Shown: one piece after another, positions 41,754 to 50,444 of the stretch | Layout: every line of letters starts with the position of its first letter | Position numbering within the stretch: the stretch's first letter is position 1 | Assembly (NCBI RefSeq): GCF_023699475.1 | Contig: NZ_JALXFV010000003.1 | Span: forward strand, 30,972 to 94,971 | Reading direction: 5' to 3' | From: Halomarina rubra | Lineage (GTDB): Archaea > Halobacteriota > Halobacteria > Halobacteriales > Haloarculaceae | Length of the DNA: 64,000 nucleotides | Position numbers and translations under genes: made by a program | The notes under the pieces: model-generated | Seen by the model: the letters and a program-made list of their open reading frames with translations, nothing else | Told to the model about the DNA's origin: nothing | The model's database searches: none

Positions 41754-43340
41754 GTGAGTCGTGTCCTGCTGTTCACCGAAGCCGACGAGAACCGGCGTCT
41801 GCTCGCGGAGTGGCTGTCGACGGAGTACGACGTGGCCGTGGGCGACGACGCCACGGCACTCGACCAGGAGTTCGACCTGTGTATCGTCGACCGGGCGATG
41901 CTCAGTCGCCACGAGGAGGCGCTGGTCGCCCGCAAAGAGGGCGAGAACCCCGTCTTGCTCCCGTACCTGTTCGTCATCTCCCAGCGAGAACTCGACCGTC
42001 TCGGCCCCGACCTCTGGAAACGCATCGACGCCGTCGTCCGCAACCGCGTGGACGAACTCATCACCGCCCCCATCAAGAAGGCGGAGTTGAAGGGTCGCCT
42101 CGACAACCTGCTCAACTCCCGGGCGCTCTCGGTGGAGTTGCGAGACCAGCGCGACGCCCTCCGGACGCTCGACCGCCTCAACGCCGTCATCCGGAGCATC
42201 GACCAGTCGCTCGTCCGCGCTTCGACGCGCGAGGACATCGAGCAGGCGGTGTGTGACCGCCTCGTCGAGGTCGACCGGTACGTCGCCGCCTGGGTCGGCA
42301 CCGACAGCGCGACGAGCCGGGACGTGACCCCGCGTGCGGCGGCCGGCGACATCGACGACTACCTCGACGACGTCACCGCGAGCGCGGGGGCCACCGCGAG
42401 CGACCCCGCGGGTCGGACCGTCGCCACCGGCGAGGCGACCGTCGTCGACGACGTGGCCGACCACGACGAACCGTGGGCGACGAGCGCCGCCGACCACGGC
42501 ATCGCCTCGGCCATCGCCGTCCCCATCGTCTACGAGGACACCCGCTACGGCGTCGTCGTCATCTACGCCGACCAGCCGTCGGCGTTCGAAGAGACCGACG
42601 AGGTCGCCGTCCTCGAGGAGTTGGGCGAGACCATCGGCCACGCCATCACGGCCGCCGAGAGCAAGCGAGCGCTGTTGACCGACCGTGTCGCGGAGTTGGA
42701 GTTCGGCATCGAACTGTCGGAGTCGTTCCTCGCGCAGGTCGCCGACCGGACCGACGCACCCTTCGAGTTCACGGGGATGGTGTCGACGGCCGACGGGTCG
42801 TACCTGGAGTACTACTCCGTCGAGACGAACGACCCGGAGACCGTCCTCGAGGTCGGCGAGGAGGCCGCGCGCGTCGACCACGTCCGACACGTCGGCGACC
42901 ACGGCGGGGAGGCGCTGTTCGAGATGGCGTTCTCCGACGACCACGTCGTCCAGGCCGTCGCCGCCCTCGGGGGGCGGACGACCGGCCTCACCGTCACCGA
43001 CGGCGTCCACCGCGTCACCGCCGAGTTCCCCCACGACGTCGACCGCCACGCCATCGTCGAGGCGCTCGCTGCGAAGTACGAGGCCGCGACGCTCCGCGCC
43101 CAGCGCGAACGCGAACGCGACCGTACCTCCCGACAGGAGCTGTGGGAGTCGTTCCGCGACCGTCTCACCGACCAGCAGTGGAGCGCGCTGAAGACGGCGT
43201 ACTACGCCGGCTTCTTCGAGTGGCCCCGGTCGAGCACGGGCGAGGAGGTCGCCGACTCGCTCGACATCTCCGCGCCGACGTTCCACGAACACCTCAGAGC
43301 GGCTCAGAACAAGCTGCTCATGGTGTTACTGGAGGACTGA
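41754..43340 (+). CDS. Bat-type regulator: receiver-like, GAF, bacterioopsin-activator and HTH_10 domains
   Basis: The protein has 528 residues. Residues about 1-115 form a receiver-like domain (VLLFTEADENRRLLAEWLST ... DLCIVDRAML, with a candidate phospho-Asp). A coiled linker precedes a GAF domain at about 145-300 (SAIAVPIVYEDTRYGVVVIY). The Bat-type sensory domain spans 310-450. The HTH_10 at about 470-528 has DQQWSALKTAYYAGFFEWPR and SLDISAPTFHEHLRAAQNKL. Such proteins activate genes in response to light, oxygen or redox in haloarchaea. It directly follows the KaiC-like gene, so KaiC may hand it a signal. Confidence 0.9.
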   Translation: MSRVLLFTEADENRRLLAEWLSTEYDVAVGDDATALDQEFDLCIVDRAMLSRHEEALVARKEGENPVLLPYLFVISQRELDRLGPDLWKRIDAVVRNRVDELITAPIKKAELKGRLDNLLNSRALSVELRDQRDALRTLDRLNAVIRSIDQSLVRASTREDIEQAVCDRLVEVDRYVAAWVGTDSATSRDVTPRAAAGDIDDYLDDVTASAGATASDPAGRTVATGEATVVDDVADHDEPWATSAADHGIASAIAVPIVYEDTRYGVVVIYADQPSAFEETDEVAVLEELGETIGHAITAAESKRALLTDRVAELEFGIELSESFLAQVADRTDAPFEFTGMVSTADGSYLEYYSVETNDPETVLEVGEEAARVDHVRHVGDHGGEALFEMAFSDDHVVQAVAALGGRTTGLTVTDGVHRVTAEFPHDVDRHAIVEALAAKYEAATLRAQRERERDRTSRQELWESFRDRLTDQQWSALKTAYYAGFFEWPRSSTGEEVADSLDISAPTFHEHLRAAQNKLLMVLLED

Positions 43341-43392
43341 CCCCGGACACGAGCGACGAACCCTTGATGTCGGTCCGGCCACGCGTTTCGTC

Positions 43393-43866
43393 GTGAACGA
43401 GCCCTCCACCGGTCCGACCGCCCCGGACGGAACGACGAACGACGACTCGTTCGGTCGGATGCTGGCCCTCTGGGTCCTCGTCGGCTTCCCGCTGATAAGC
43501 GTCGGCCTGAGCCTCGCCGGGGCGATTCCGACGCGGTTCGGGTTCTCCGAGATGGAAGTCGGGTTCCTGCTCGGGTCGGTCGCGTTCTGTGCCCTCTGGC
43601 TCGGCGGGTTCCGACCGTCGCTTCGTGTCGCGGTCGTGTTCTTGTTCGTCGAACAGTTCGTGAGCCTCGTGGTCGTGCTCTCGGCTGCCATCGTCGTGGC
43701 CGGCCGACTCGGCGACTTGCAGACGGCCGGTCTCCGGTCGGTCGCCGTCGTACTGGCCGCCTGGCTCGTGTTCGGCGGCGTGGGTCGGCGTGGGGCCGAG
43801 TGGGCGTACCGTCGCCTTCGGCGGCAGTTGGGAGTGCCGACCGACGAGCCACGAGAGCGCCGTTGA
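43393..43866 (+). CDS. Four-span membrane protein, hypothetical (157 aa)
   Basis: It starts at GTG 43393. A polar start of about 22 residues is followed by hydrophobic segments at about 24-44 (LALWVLVGFPLISVGLSLAG), 55-71 (VGFLLGSVAFCALWLGGF), 77-101 (VAVVFLFVEQFVSLVVVLSA) and 113-128. A basic Arg-rich end suggests an inside C-terminus. I recognise no family. It is separated by 52 bases from the Bat-type gene and could be co-transcribed with it. Confidence 0.6.
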   Translation: MNEPSTGPTAPDGTTNDDSFGRMLALWVLVGFPLISVGLSLAGAIPTRFGFSEMEVGFLLGSVAFCALWLGGFRPSLRVAVVFLFVEQFVSLVVVLSAAIVVAGRLGDLQTAGLRSVAVVLAAWLVFGGVGRRGAEWAYRRLRRQLGVPTDEPRERR

Positions 43867-43873
43867 GCGCCGG

Positions 43874-44875
43874 CTACGCCAGCACCGCTTCCATCGTCTC
43901 GCGCTCCTGTTCGCGGCTCGCCCCGCGGACGAAGCCGACGCGAATCGCGTCGACGCCGTCGATGGCGGCGAACGAATCGAGTCGCTCGCGCACGTCCTCG
44001 GGTGTGCCACACGCCGCCAACTCGTCGAGCAGGTCGTCGGGGAGGGCGGCGGCCATCGCCTCGGTGTCGCGGTCGTCCCACGCTGAACGGACCTCCGCGA
44101 CGACGTCCTCGTACCCCTGTTCGGCGACCGAGTCGCCGTAGAACGGACCGTACGCGCCCATCAGGAACGCGACCATCGAGCGGGTCGCCTCGCGGGCGGC
44201 CGCGGGGTCGTCCTCGCTGGCGAAACAGCGAATCAGCGGCGCGACCCGCACGTCGTCGGGCGAACGGTCGCCGAGGTCCGCGCCCCGCTCTAGGTCGCCG
44301 AGTCGGTCGCGCAGGCCGTCGGGGGTGAACAGTTGGGGGACCCAACCGTCGGCGAACCGGCCGGCGAGTTCGACGGCCTTCGGGCCGAGGGCGGCCACGT
44401 CGATGGGTGGCGGGTCGTCGGGGACGGGCCGTTCGTAGGAGAGACCGCCGAGGTCGAACACGTCGCCGTCGTAGCTCACCCGGCCGCCCTCGTACACCGC
44501 GTTGACGACGTCGATGGTCTCGCGCAGGCGACGGAGCGGTCGGTCGAACGTCGCGCCGTGCCAGCGCTCGGCGATGGCGGGTGAACTCGTCCCCAGACCG
44601 AGGCGGAACCGGCCGCCGGTGGCCTCGTGCATCGTCAGCGCGGTCTGGGCGAGGACGGTCGGCGCGCGGCCAAAGGGCGAGAGCACGTCCGTCGAGACGC
44701 CGACGGTGTCGGTGCGCTCGCCGACGACGGCGAACGTCGTCACCATGTCGCGGCCGGTGGTCTCGCCGGCGGAAACGCGGTCGAATCCGAGGTCCTCGGC
44801 GAGACGGGCCTGGTCGGCGACCGAGTCCAGCGTGTCGTGGTCCGAGACCCGGAGGACGAGGTCGTGAGCAGTCAT
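43874..44875 (-). CDS. LLM-class (F420-dependent type) oxidoreductase
   Basis: A 333-residue luciferase-like monooxygenase-fold enzyme starting at ATG 44875 (MTAHDLVLRVSDHDTLDSVA). The TIM-barrel marks are clear: LAEDLGFDRVSAGETTGRDM, TLTMHEATGGRF-type GGR-F-LGLGTSSP, and ETIDVVNAVYEGGRVSYDGD. The central RFADGWVPQLFT resembles family members that use coenzyme F420. The protein looks like the haloarchaeal TIGR04024 group. Substrate unknown. Its end is only eight bases from the convergent membrane gene's end. Confidence 0.85.
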   Translation of the reverse strand: MTAHDLVLRVSDHDTLDSVADQARLAEDLGFDRVSAGETTGRDMVTTFAVVGERTDTVGVSTDVLSPFGRAPTVLAQTALTMHEATGGRFRLGLGTSSPAIAERWHGATFDRPLRRLRETIDVVNAVYEGGRVSYDGDVFDLGGLSYERPVPDDPPPIDVAALGPKAVELAGRFADGWVPQLFTPDGLRDRLGDLERGADLGDRSPDDVRVAPLIRCFASEDDPAAAREATRSMVAFLMGAYGPFYGDSVAEQGYEDVVAEVRSAWDDRDTEAMAAALPDDLLDELAACGTPEDVRERLDSFAAIDGVDAIRVGFVRGASREQERETMEAVLA

Positions 44876-45641
44876 ACCCCGACCACGGAACCGGGGAGGG
44901 TAACAGTTGGCATGGTCGAGCGCGGCGGCCACGGACAGGACTTTGGTCGCGGTCCGCACACGTTCCGGGGACGAAAACACGTGCGTTCGCACCGGGGAGC
45001 GTCACGGCGGTGTTCGCCCGCGAGGCGGGGCTACCGACTGGAACCGGTCGTCGACACCGTCGAGCGTTGTGGACGGGCGGGTGGACGGGCCACGATGACG
45101 ATGGTCGGCGAGACGGTCGTCTCGACGGGAACCGAGGGGGTGCTGACCGAGCGGACCCGACTGACCGACACCGGAGCGCGACTGCTCGCGACGGCCAACC
45201 GCTAGCGTTCCGAGAGCGTCCGTCGGGCCGACCAGACGGTTATCGGTACACTCGTTTCCGGCGGAACGAACCGTCAGGAAGGAGTGAGCGACGCTCTCAC
45301 TAGGTCCGGGTTTACGACTGAAGCAGACCGTCACATCGACCGAACGGTCCGGTCGGCGACCCCGGGGCCGAGGCTAACGGTGGTCATCGCGCCGACGAAT
45401 CCCCAGCGTTCGGCAGTTACACGGGGCTGAAAATCCTCACTCGTTTGACAGTAATGGTAGGGTGACGGTCCCGTTCGGACACGAAAACTCGACTGGAACT
45501 TCGCTGGAACGGTCACTCGATAAATGCCGTCTTGCCGAGTGACACGGACTGTTGCTCGGTGCAATCGTCGTACAACAGAGTAGTGGGAGGATGGGACGAC
45601 CTTCAGGGATTATCCCTTGATGTAGCGTCTCAAGCATCCGT
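44876..45641. other. 766-base gene-poor region
   Basis: No convincing gene. Frames on either strand are Arg-rich and lack domains. One 36-codon frame (45095-45205) ends cleanly but has no support. A stem AGTGAG/CTCACT lies at 45283-45301, and CGACCG/CGGTCG near 45336-45354. AT-richer patches appear at 45421-45460 and before 45642 (ATTATCCCTTG), the last a plausible promoter for the lipoprotein. Confidence 0.45.
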
Positions 45642-46748
45642 ATGGTAACAGATAGACTCACTCGGTTGACGACGGGCCGTTCGCGCCGCGTCGTCTTCGT
45701 CGCACTCGTCGCGCTCATGGTCACCATCGCTGGCTGCGGTGGCGCCGGACCGTCGAACAACACGACCGACGGCGGTGTCGGCGAGACCACTGACGGCCTC
45801 GACGGCGAGACCACCGACGGTGCCGGTGAGACCACCGACGGCGTCGGGACCGGCAACGAGACGACCGACGGTGTCGGCACCGGCAACGAGACCACGGACA
45901 ACGGGACAGCGACCGACAACGGCACCGACATGAACGCGACCGGGACGGCCAACATCCGCGTCGCGCACATGTCCCCCGACGCGCCCGCGGTGGACGTCTA
46001 CGTGAACAACGAGACGTTCCTCGAGGGAGCGGAGTACGGTAACATCAGCGAGTACACGGAGGTCGCCCCCGGTGAGTACAACGTCTCCATCACCGAGGCC
46101 GGCAACCAGAGCAACGTCGTCTTCGCCGAGAACGTGACCGTCGAGGCGGCGAACTACACCGTCGCCGCCATCGGCGAGATCGGCGAGAACGCCACCGAAC
46201 CGTTCAGCGTGCTCGTCCTCCAGGACGGGACGATGGACGAGATGATGGAGTCGGGTAACATGACCGAGAACGGCACGGACATGAACGCGACCGAGACCGA
46301 GAGCATGAACGAGACCGAGGATACGAACGCCTCGGGCAACGCCTCGGTCCGCATCGTCCACGCCTCGCCCGACGCGGGTGAGGAGAGCGTCCTCGTCAGC
46401 GGCACCGACACCGCCCTCGCCGAGAACGTTAGCTTCGGCGACGACCCGGAGTACGTCGAGGTACCCGCCGGTGAGTACACGCTCGACATCGTCGCCGCGA
46501 ACGACACCGAGACCGTCGTCGCGAGCGTCGACGTGACCGTCGAGGCCGACACGCCCTACACCGCGTTCGCCGCGGGCTACGTGATGGAAGACGCACCCGC
46601 CGACGCGCCGTTCGAAGTGTTCGTCGCCATCGACGACCCCGAACTCGCGATGACGATGGACGACGGCACGACGGAGGAGGGCACCGAAGAGGGCAACACG
46701 ACGACCACCGAGGACGGCTCCTCGGCCCTGGCCCCGCTGTTCGGCTGA
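45642..46748 (+). CDS. Secreted lipoprotein with two DUF4397 domains
   Basis: The protein has 368 residues. Hydrophobic VVFVALVALMVTIAGCGG contains the lipobox Cys at 32. A 60-residue low-complexity linker of GETTDG/GNETTD repeats with many Asn-x-Thr sequons follows. Two DUF4397 domains come next: IRVAHMSPDAPAVDVYVNNE at about 106 and VRIVHASPDAGEESVLVSGT at about 232, each followed by a strand 'Y..V.PGEYNV/AGEYTL'. A Met/Asn/Glu-rich linker separates them. DUF4397 folds as a cell-surface beta sandwich. The acidic glyco-linkers suit the halophile surface. Function unknown; adhesion or matrix is possible. Confidence 0.85.
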   Translation: MVTDRLTRLTTGRSRRVVFVALVALMVTIAGCGGAGPSNNTTDGGVGETTDGLDGETTDGAGETTDGVGTGNETTDGVGTGNETTDNGTATDNGTDMNATGTANIRVAHMSPDAPAVDVYVNNETFLEGAEYGNISEYTEVAPGEYNVSITEAGNQSNVVFAENVTVEAANYTVAAIGEIGENATEPFSVLVLQDGTMDEMMESGNMTENGTDMNATETESMNETEDTNASGNASVRIVHASPDAGEESVLVSGTDTALAENVSFGDDPEYVEVPAGEYTLDIVAANDTETVVASVDVTVEADTPYTAFAAGYVMEDAPADAPFEVFVAIDDPELAMTMDDGTTEEGTEEGNTTTTEDGSSALAPLFG

Positions 46749-46763
46749 GCGCGGACCGATTCG

Positions 46764-46782
46764 TGTCGGCTCCGCCGACACA
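46764..46782 (+). terminator. Hairpin after the DUF4397 lipoprotein
   Basis: GTGTCGGC (46764-46771) pairs perfectly with GCCGACAC (46775-46782) around a three-base loop, 16 bases past the stop. A pyrimidine-rich stretch (CTTTCTTCG) begins 14 bases later. Its position and shape fit a transcript end. Confidence 0.45.
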
Positions 46783-46939
46783 CCTTGCACGCGACTTTCT
46801 TCGACCGGTTCCACGACCAGTACGGTTCCCGACCAGTGACGACACCGTCGTCTTCGCGTTTCGACGGACCCGAAGGGCCGACGGCGGGGCGGTCCCGTCG
46901 GCGGCAGGAGACACTCACGGATTCGAGGACGTGACAACT

Positions 46940-47060
46940 GTTGCCACTACGCAAGCCGACTTATTTAGTTCCGTCGTAGCACCGAATGGATCCGTCGCTA
47001 CCGTCTGTCATTCCCTTGTGAAGGATCCGTGGCACCGGCCGTTGCCGTCGGCCGGTGACC
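46940..47060 (+). ncRNA. Candidate small structured transcript (weak)
   Basis: CTTATTTAG at about 46960 looks like a TATA box with no gene behind it in the plus direction. About 60 bases later, CACCGGCCG (47033-47041) and CGGCCGGTG (47049-47057) make a perfect 9-bp hairpin. GGATCCGT occurs twice in between (46988 and 47023). A transcript of about 75 bases ending at the hairpin would be sensible. The hairpin might instead be the terminator of the minus-strand gene at 47132. Confidence 0.25.
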
Positions 47061-47131
47061 AACCTGCCACGAACCAGTTCCCGAGTCGTCGACTCGTCGC
47101 GACGGACGGTCTCCGGAGGGCCGACCCCCCG

Positions 47132-47389
47132 TCAGTCGTCGCGGCTGTCCCAGTAGTGGAGCCACTCCGCGAGCGTCGCGCGCACGCCCTCGGTGCGGAC
47201 GGTGACGTCGCCGTCGAACCCCCAGCGGTAGTGGGTCGTCCCCTCGCCCAGTTCGGCGGGGATGTCGAGCGTGAACTCGGAGAGCGACGCCGAAATCTCG
47301 TCTTCACCCTCGATGTTCTCGTCGAGCACGTCCTCCATCACGTCCAGCCACGACGGCGCGTCGGGGGGCCTCGCCGTCTCGTCTGTCAT
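47132..47389 (-). CDS. Small acidic protein, hypothetical (85 aa)
   Basis: It starts at ATG 47389 (MTDETARPPDAPSWLDVMED). It is predicted as a helix followed by strands (EISASLSEFTLDIPAELGEG, HYRWGFDGDVTVRTEG) and a Trp-rich end LAEWLHYWDSRDD. There is no hydrophobic segment, so it is cytosolic. The 'HYRWGFDGDVTV' pattern recurs in haloarchaeal small proteins of unknown function. It is divergent from the beta-propeller gene with about 120 bases between. Confidence 0.6.
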   Translation of the reverse strand: MTDETARPPDAPSWLDVMEDVLDENIEGEDEISASLSEFTLDIPAELGEGTTHYRWGFDGDVTVRTEGVRATLAEWLHYWDSRDD

Positions 47390-47510
47390 ACCGGTAGTCG
47401 GACCGCCACCGCCATAGCTCTCACCCCGGACGGGACCGTCTCGCTCGACTGTCCGTCTACCTGTCCGTTCTCCGATATTAATCCGTCCACGCGGCGTAGT
47501 GGAGAGCGTA

Positions 47511-48512
47511 ATGTGGGAACTCGGCCCCGACTCCGACGAACCAGAGTGGCGCGTCGTCGACGACGTCCCCTTCGAGAAGACCCTGTTCGCCGTCGTCAGC
47601 ACCGCCGACGGTCCGTTCGCCATCGGCGACGGCGGGACGATGCTCGCCGACCGCGGCGAGGGCTGGGAGGTGATCTTCGACAGCGGGCCACACACCCGGG
47701 ACAACCAACTGCGGGCGCTGGCGGTCACCGACGACGGTGAGCGCGTCTGGTTCTCCGGGTCCTCCGGCGCGCTGGGCTGTTACGACGTGACGAGCCGCCG
47801 GAAGTTCGACTACTCGATGCCCAAGGAGATGACCTCGACGTGGGAGGCCATCACCGTCGCCGGCCCGCGCGGGAGCGAGAAGGCGCTCGTCTCGAACGGG
47901 TCGGGCGAGGTGCTCCCGTTCACGATGGACGGGTTCGACGCCGACTGGGGCATCGCCCGAAAACCGGCGGGCGCTGGCTCGACGATGGCCGCGCTCGGCG
48001 CGTCACCGGACGGCATCGGCTACGCCGTCGACACCAGCGGCAACGTGTTCAAGACCACCGCCAAAGACGGCTGGGAGCGCATCGGCATCCGCGACGCGCA
48101 GGTGAAGTTCTACGACATCTACGCGGGCGAGAAAGGGCGCGTCTACGTCGCGGCGGGCGACGGGCGCATCTACCGCTACGACGACTCGTACGCGAACTGG
48201 ACGCCCGTCGGCGTCACCGACACCGCCTCGCTGCGCGCGTTCAGCGCCTACGAGGACGAACTGGTCGTGCTCGGTAACGGCGGCGAGATATACGAGCGCG
48301 TCGAGGGCGACCGCTGGGAGGCGGTCCACGCCCCGACCGAGGAGGACCTGTTCGACGTCGCCCTCGGGAAGCCGGACGTCGCCGTCGGTGCGGACGCGAC
48401 GGTGCTCGAACGACCCCGCGAGGAAGCGCGACAGGCCGGGACGAGCGAGGACGGCGACCAGTTCGAAGGACGTGGCGAGTACCACGATGGGGACGGGAAC
48501 TCCCCCTCGTAG
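47511..48512 (+). CDS. Beta-propeller-like protein, paralogue A (333 aa)
   Basis: ATG 47511 begins MWELGPDSDEPEWRVVDDVP. The protein consists of repeated four-strand blades with phrases such as FAIGDGGTMLADRGEGWEVI, VWFSGSSGALGCYD and VYVAAGDGRIYRYDD. These resemble YCF48/photosystem-assembly-like and BNR propellers ('W..V..G....L....DG..VW'). It has no signal peptide, so it should stay in the cytosol. The tail of about 35 residues is acidic and disordered. A paralogue lies downstream on the opposite strand. Function unknown; probably a protein-interaction scaffold. Confidence 0.72.
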   Translation: MWELGPDSDEPEWRVVDDVPFEKTLFAVVSTADGPFAIGDGGTMLADRGEGWEVIFDSGPHTRDNQLRALAVTDDGERVWFSGSSGALGCYDVTSRRKFDYSMPKEMTSTWEAITVAGPRGSEKALVSNGSGEVLPFTMDGFDADWGIARKPAGAGSTMAALGASPDGIGYAVDTSGNVFKTTAKDGWERIGIRDAQVKFYDIYAGEKGRVYVAAGDGRIYRYDDSYANWTPVGVTDTASLRAFSAYEDELVVLGNGGEIYERVEGDRWEAVHAPTEEDLFDVALGKPDVAVGADATVLERPREEARQAGTSEDGDQFEGRGEYHDGDGNSPS

Positions 48513-48604
48513 ACCTCGGACTGACTGGCGACGACCCGCCGACCGACTCTTTTCACGACCGCCGCTCACGTGCTGGGAGAGGCCTCAGAAGAACACGCCG
48601 CCCG

Positions 48605-49501
48605 TTACCGACCGGCGTCGCCGGTCGCCGTCCGTTCAAGGAGGAGGCCGCCCGCCCCGACTGCCACGGCGGGGTCGGTGAGCGCGACGCCGTGGATGGC
48701 CGCGTCACCGTCGGGGTCGACGGTCGCCCAGTCGCCGTCGCGCCCGACCGCGAGCAGGGCGCTGTCACCGCCAGCGAGCAGTTCATCGCCACGGTGGTCG
48801 ACCGCCCGGACGGTCGCCTCGCCGACGCCGAACGGGACCCAGTCGTCCTCGTGGGCGTAGACGCGGCCCCCGGAACCACCCACGAGCAGGCGGTCGTCGC
48901 GGGCGGCGACACTCGTCAGCGAACCGTCGACGTCGTCGATGCCGATGCACTCCCAGCCGTCGGGCGTCGTTCGGAAGACGTCGCCGTCGCCGTCGACACC
49001 GAACCCCAGTGGACCGTCGGCGGCGAGCGCAGCGAGCGCCGTCCCGCCGGTGGGCATCGTCGGGTCGTCCCAGTCCACCTCGTCGTCCTCGACGCCGCCG
49101 GCGTGGAGGTTGCCCGAACCGTCGGCGACGAGCAGTTTCTCGTCCCCTCTCGCTCCGGCGATACAGAGCGCCGAGAGCGTGTTCTCGCTCCCGTCGGGGT
49201 GCGAGTGGTCGCTCCGCTCGCCGGTCGCCAGGTCGACCGACCCGAGCGCGCCGCCTGCGCCGGCGAACCAGACGCGCTCGCCGTCGTTGGTCGCGTCCAC
49301 GGTACGGAGCGTCTGCCCGCGAGCGGCGGGACCGTCCTCGACGACGACGCCCCACTCCTCTGCTGCTCGCCCGAGGACGACGCCGCCGGTACCGACGACG
49401 ACGGGGCCGTTCGCGCTGTCACAGACGTCGTAGAGCGTTCCGGAGACGGGCACCGACGCTCGCCCCCACGTCCCGGGGTCCGGACCGTCGAACTTCCACA
49501 T
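48605..49501 (-). CDS. Beta-propeller-like protein, paralogue B (298 aa)
   Basis: It starts at ATG 49501 (MWKFDGPDPGTWGRASVPVS). It aligns with paralogue A along its length: VWFAGAGGALGSVDLATGER against VWFSGSSGALGCYDVTSRRK, and VAVGAGGLLLERT at the end against VAVGADATVLERP. It has the same blade pattern and also no signal. The two genes face each other with 92 bases between stops, so they are an inverted duplicate rather than a tandem. The frame is open upstream to 50617 but the real protein begins at the Met-Trp shared with A. Confidence 0.72.
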   Translation of the reverse strand: MWKFDGPDPGTWGRASVPVSGTLYDVCDSANGPVVVGTGGVVLGRAAEEWGVVVEDGPAARGQTLRTVDATNDGERVWFAGAGGALGSVDLATGERSDHSHPDGSENTLSALCIAGARGDEKLLVADGSGNLHAGGVEDDEVDWDDPTMPTGGTALAALAADGPLGFGVDGDGDVFRTTPDGWECIGIDDVDGSLTSVAARDDRLLVGGSGGRVYAHEDDWVPFGVGEATVRAVDHRGDELLAGGDSALLAVGRDGDWATVDPDGDAAIHGVALTDPAVAVGAGGLLLERTATGDAGR

Positions 49502-49627
49502 GCTCGGAGGGAGGCGCGCCACGCGGATGAACCCGGGCGACCGTCCGACTCGACTCACAGTCTCGGCGGAGTGTCGCCGGCCAGTGTCAGAGGAAACGGA
49601 TAAGCGACTCCGCCCGAACGCCAGTGC

Positions 49628-50365
49628 GTGCACGTCATCGACGAGGTCCACATCGCCCCACTGGGCTACGAGTACGACCGCATCCTCGAACCGGTGCGGG
49701 CGTACGGCGTGGACGTGGTCTACCTGCTCGAACACGACGGCCCCCCCGAAGAGCGCGCGAGCTACCACGACGAGTTGAAGACCGAACTCGACGAGGAGTG
49801 CGAGGTCCGCACGCGGACGGTCGACCTCATGGACATCTACGACGTGCTCGGCGCGGTGACGACGGTGGCCGCCGACCACCCCGACGACATCGTCCGGGTG
49901 AACGTCTCCAGCGGGTCGAAGCTGTCGGCGGTCGGGGCGGCCATCGCCTGCATGTGTACCGAGGCGACGCCGTACTACGTCCACCCGGAGGGGTACGCCC
50001 ACGCCGACCGCGAGGAGCGCCAGAGCTACGGCTACGCCGGCGACGAGGTGCTCCCCGCCTACCCAATCGAGTCGCCCAGTCGCGACCAGGTGGCGACGAT
50101 GGCGTTCCTCGAAGAGACCAACTCCGACCACCGCACCGCCAAGAAGAAACACCTCATCGACCACGCCGAGGAGGTGGGTCTCTCCTTCATCGCCGACAAC
50201 CAACCGGCCAACGACAAGGCGAAGTTCGCGCTGTTGAACGCGAACGTCGTCGACCCGCTGGTCGAGGACGGCTACATCGACGTCGAGCGCGTCGGTCGAC
50301 GCAAGCAGGTGACGCTCACCGACACCGGCCGCGACGCGCTCCGGGCGTTCCGCCACAAGCTCTGA
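49628..50365 (+). CDS. CARF-like sensor with C-terminal winged helix (HFX_2341/DUF6293-type regulator)
   Basis: A 245-residue protein starting at GTG 49628 about 28 bases past GATAAGCG, a plausible TATA box. The N-terminal part, HVIDEVHIAPLGYEYDRILE ... VVYLLEHDGP, and the loop VRVNVSSGSKLSAVGAAIAC match the Rossmann-like CARF fold. Its N-x-[ST]GGTK-type loop holds cyclic oligonucleotides in CRISPR regulators. The C-terminal half is a winged helix (FLEETNSDHRTAKKKHLIDH, ending RRKQVTLTDTGRDAL). No CRISPR genes are nearby. The family name is from memory. It is probably a ligand-responsive transcription factor, ligand unknown. Confidence 0.82.
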   Translation: MHVIDEVHIAPLGYEYDRILEPVRAYGVDVVYLLEHDGPPEERASYHDELKTELDEECEVRTRTVDLMDIYDVLGAVTTVAADHPDDIVRVNVSSGSKLSAVGAAIACMCTEATPYYVHPEGYAHADREERQSYGYAGDEVLPAYPIESPSRDQVATMAFLEETNSDHRTAKKKHLIDHAEEVGLSFIADNQPANDKAKFALLNANVVDPLVEDGYIDVERVGRRKQVTLTDTGRDALRAFRHKL

Positions 50366-50444
50366 GCCCCGGCGCGCGACGTTCTCGTCGCCGTACTCGT
50401 CCGCACGCACCGACAGTCCGCCCGCGAGACGAGTCAGTCGTGCA

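Noticed and set aside
44627..45205. 192-codon plus-strand frame
   Set aside because: The first half is antisense to the LLM oxidoreductase. Only the last 36 codons lie in free sequence and they match nothing.
45331..45564. 77-codon frame with an AbrB-like phrase (RVTVPAKF)
   Set aside because: The resemblance is limited to eight residues, the rest is not domain-like and no promoter precedes it.
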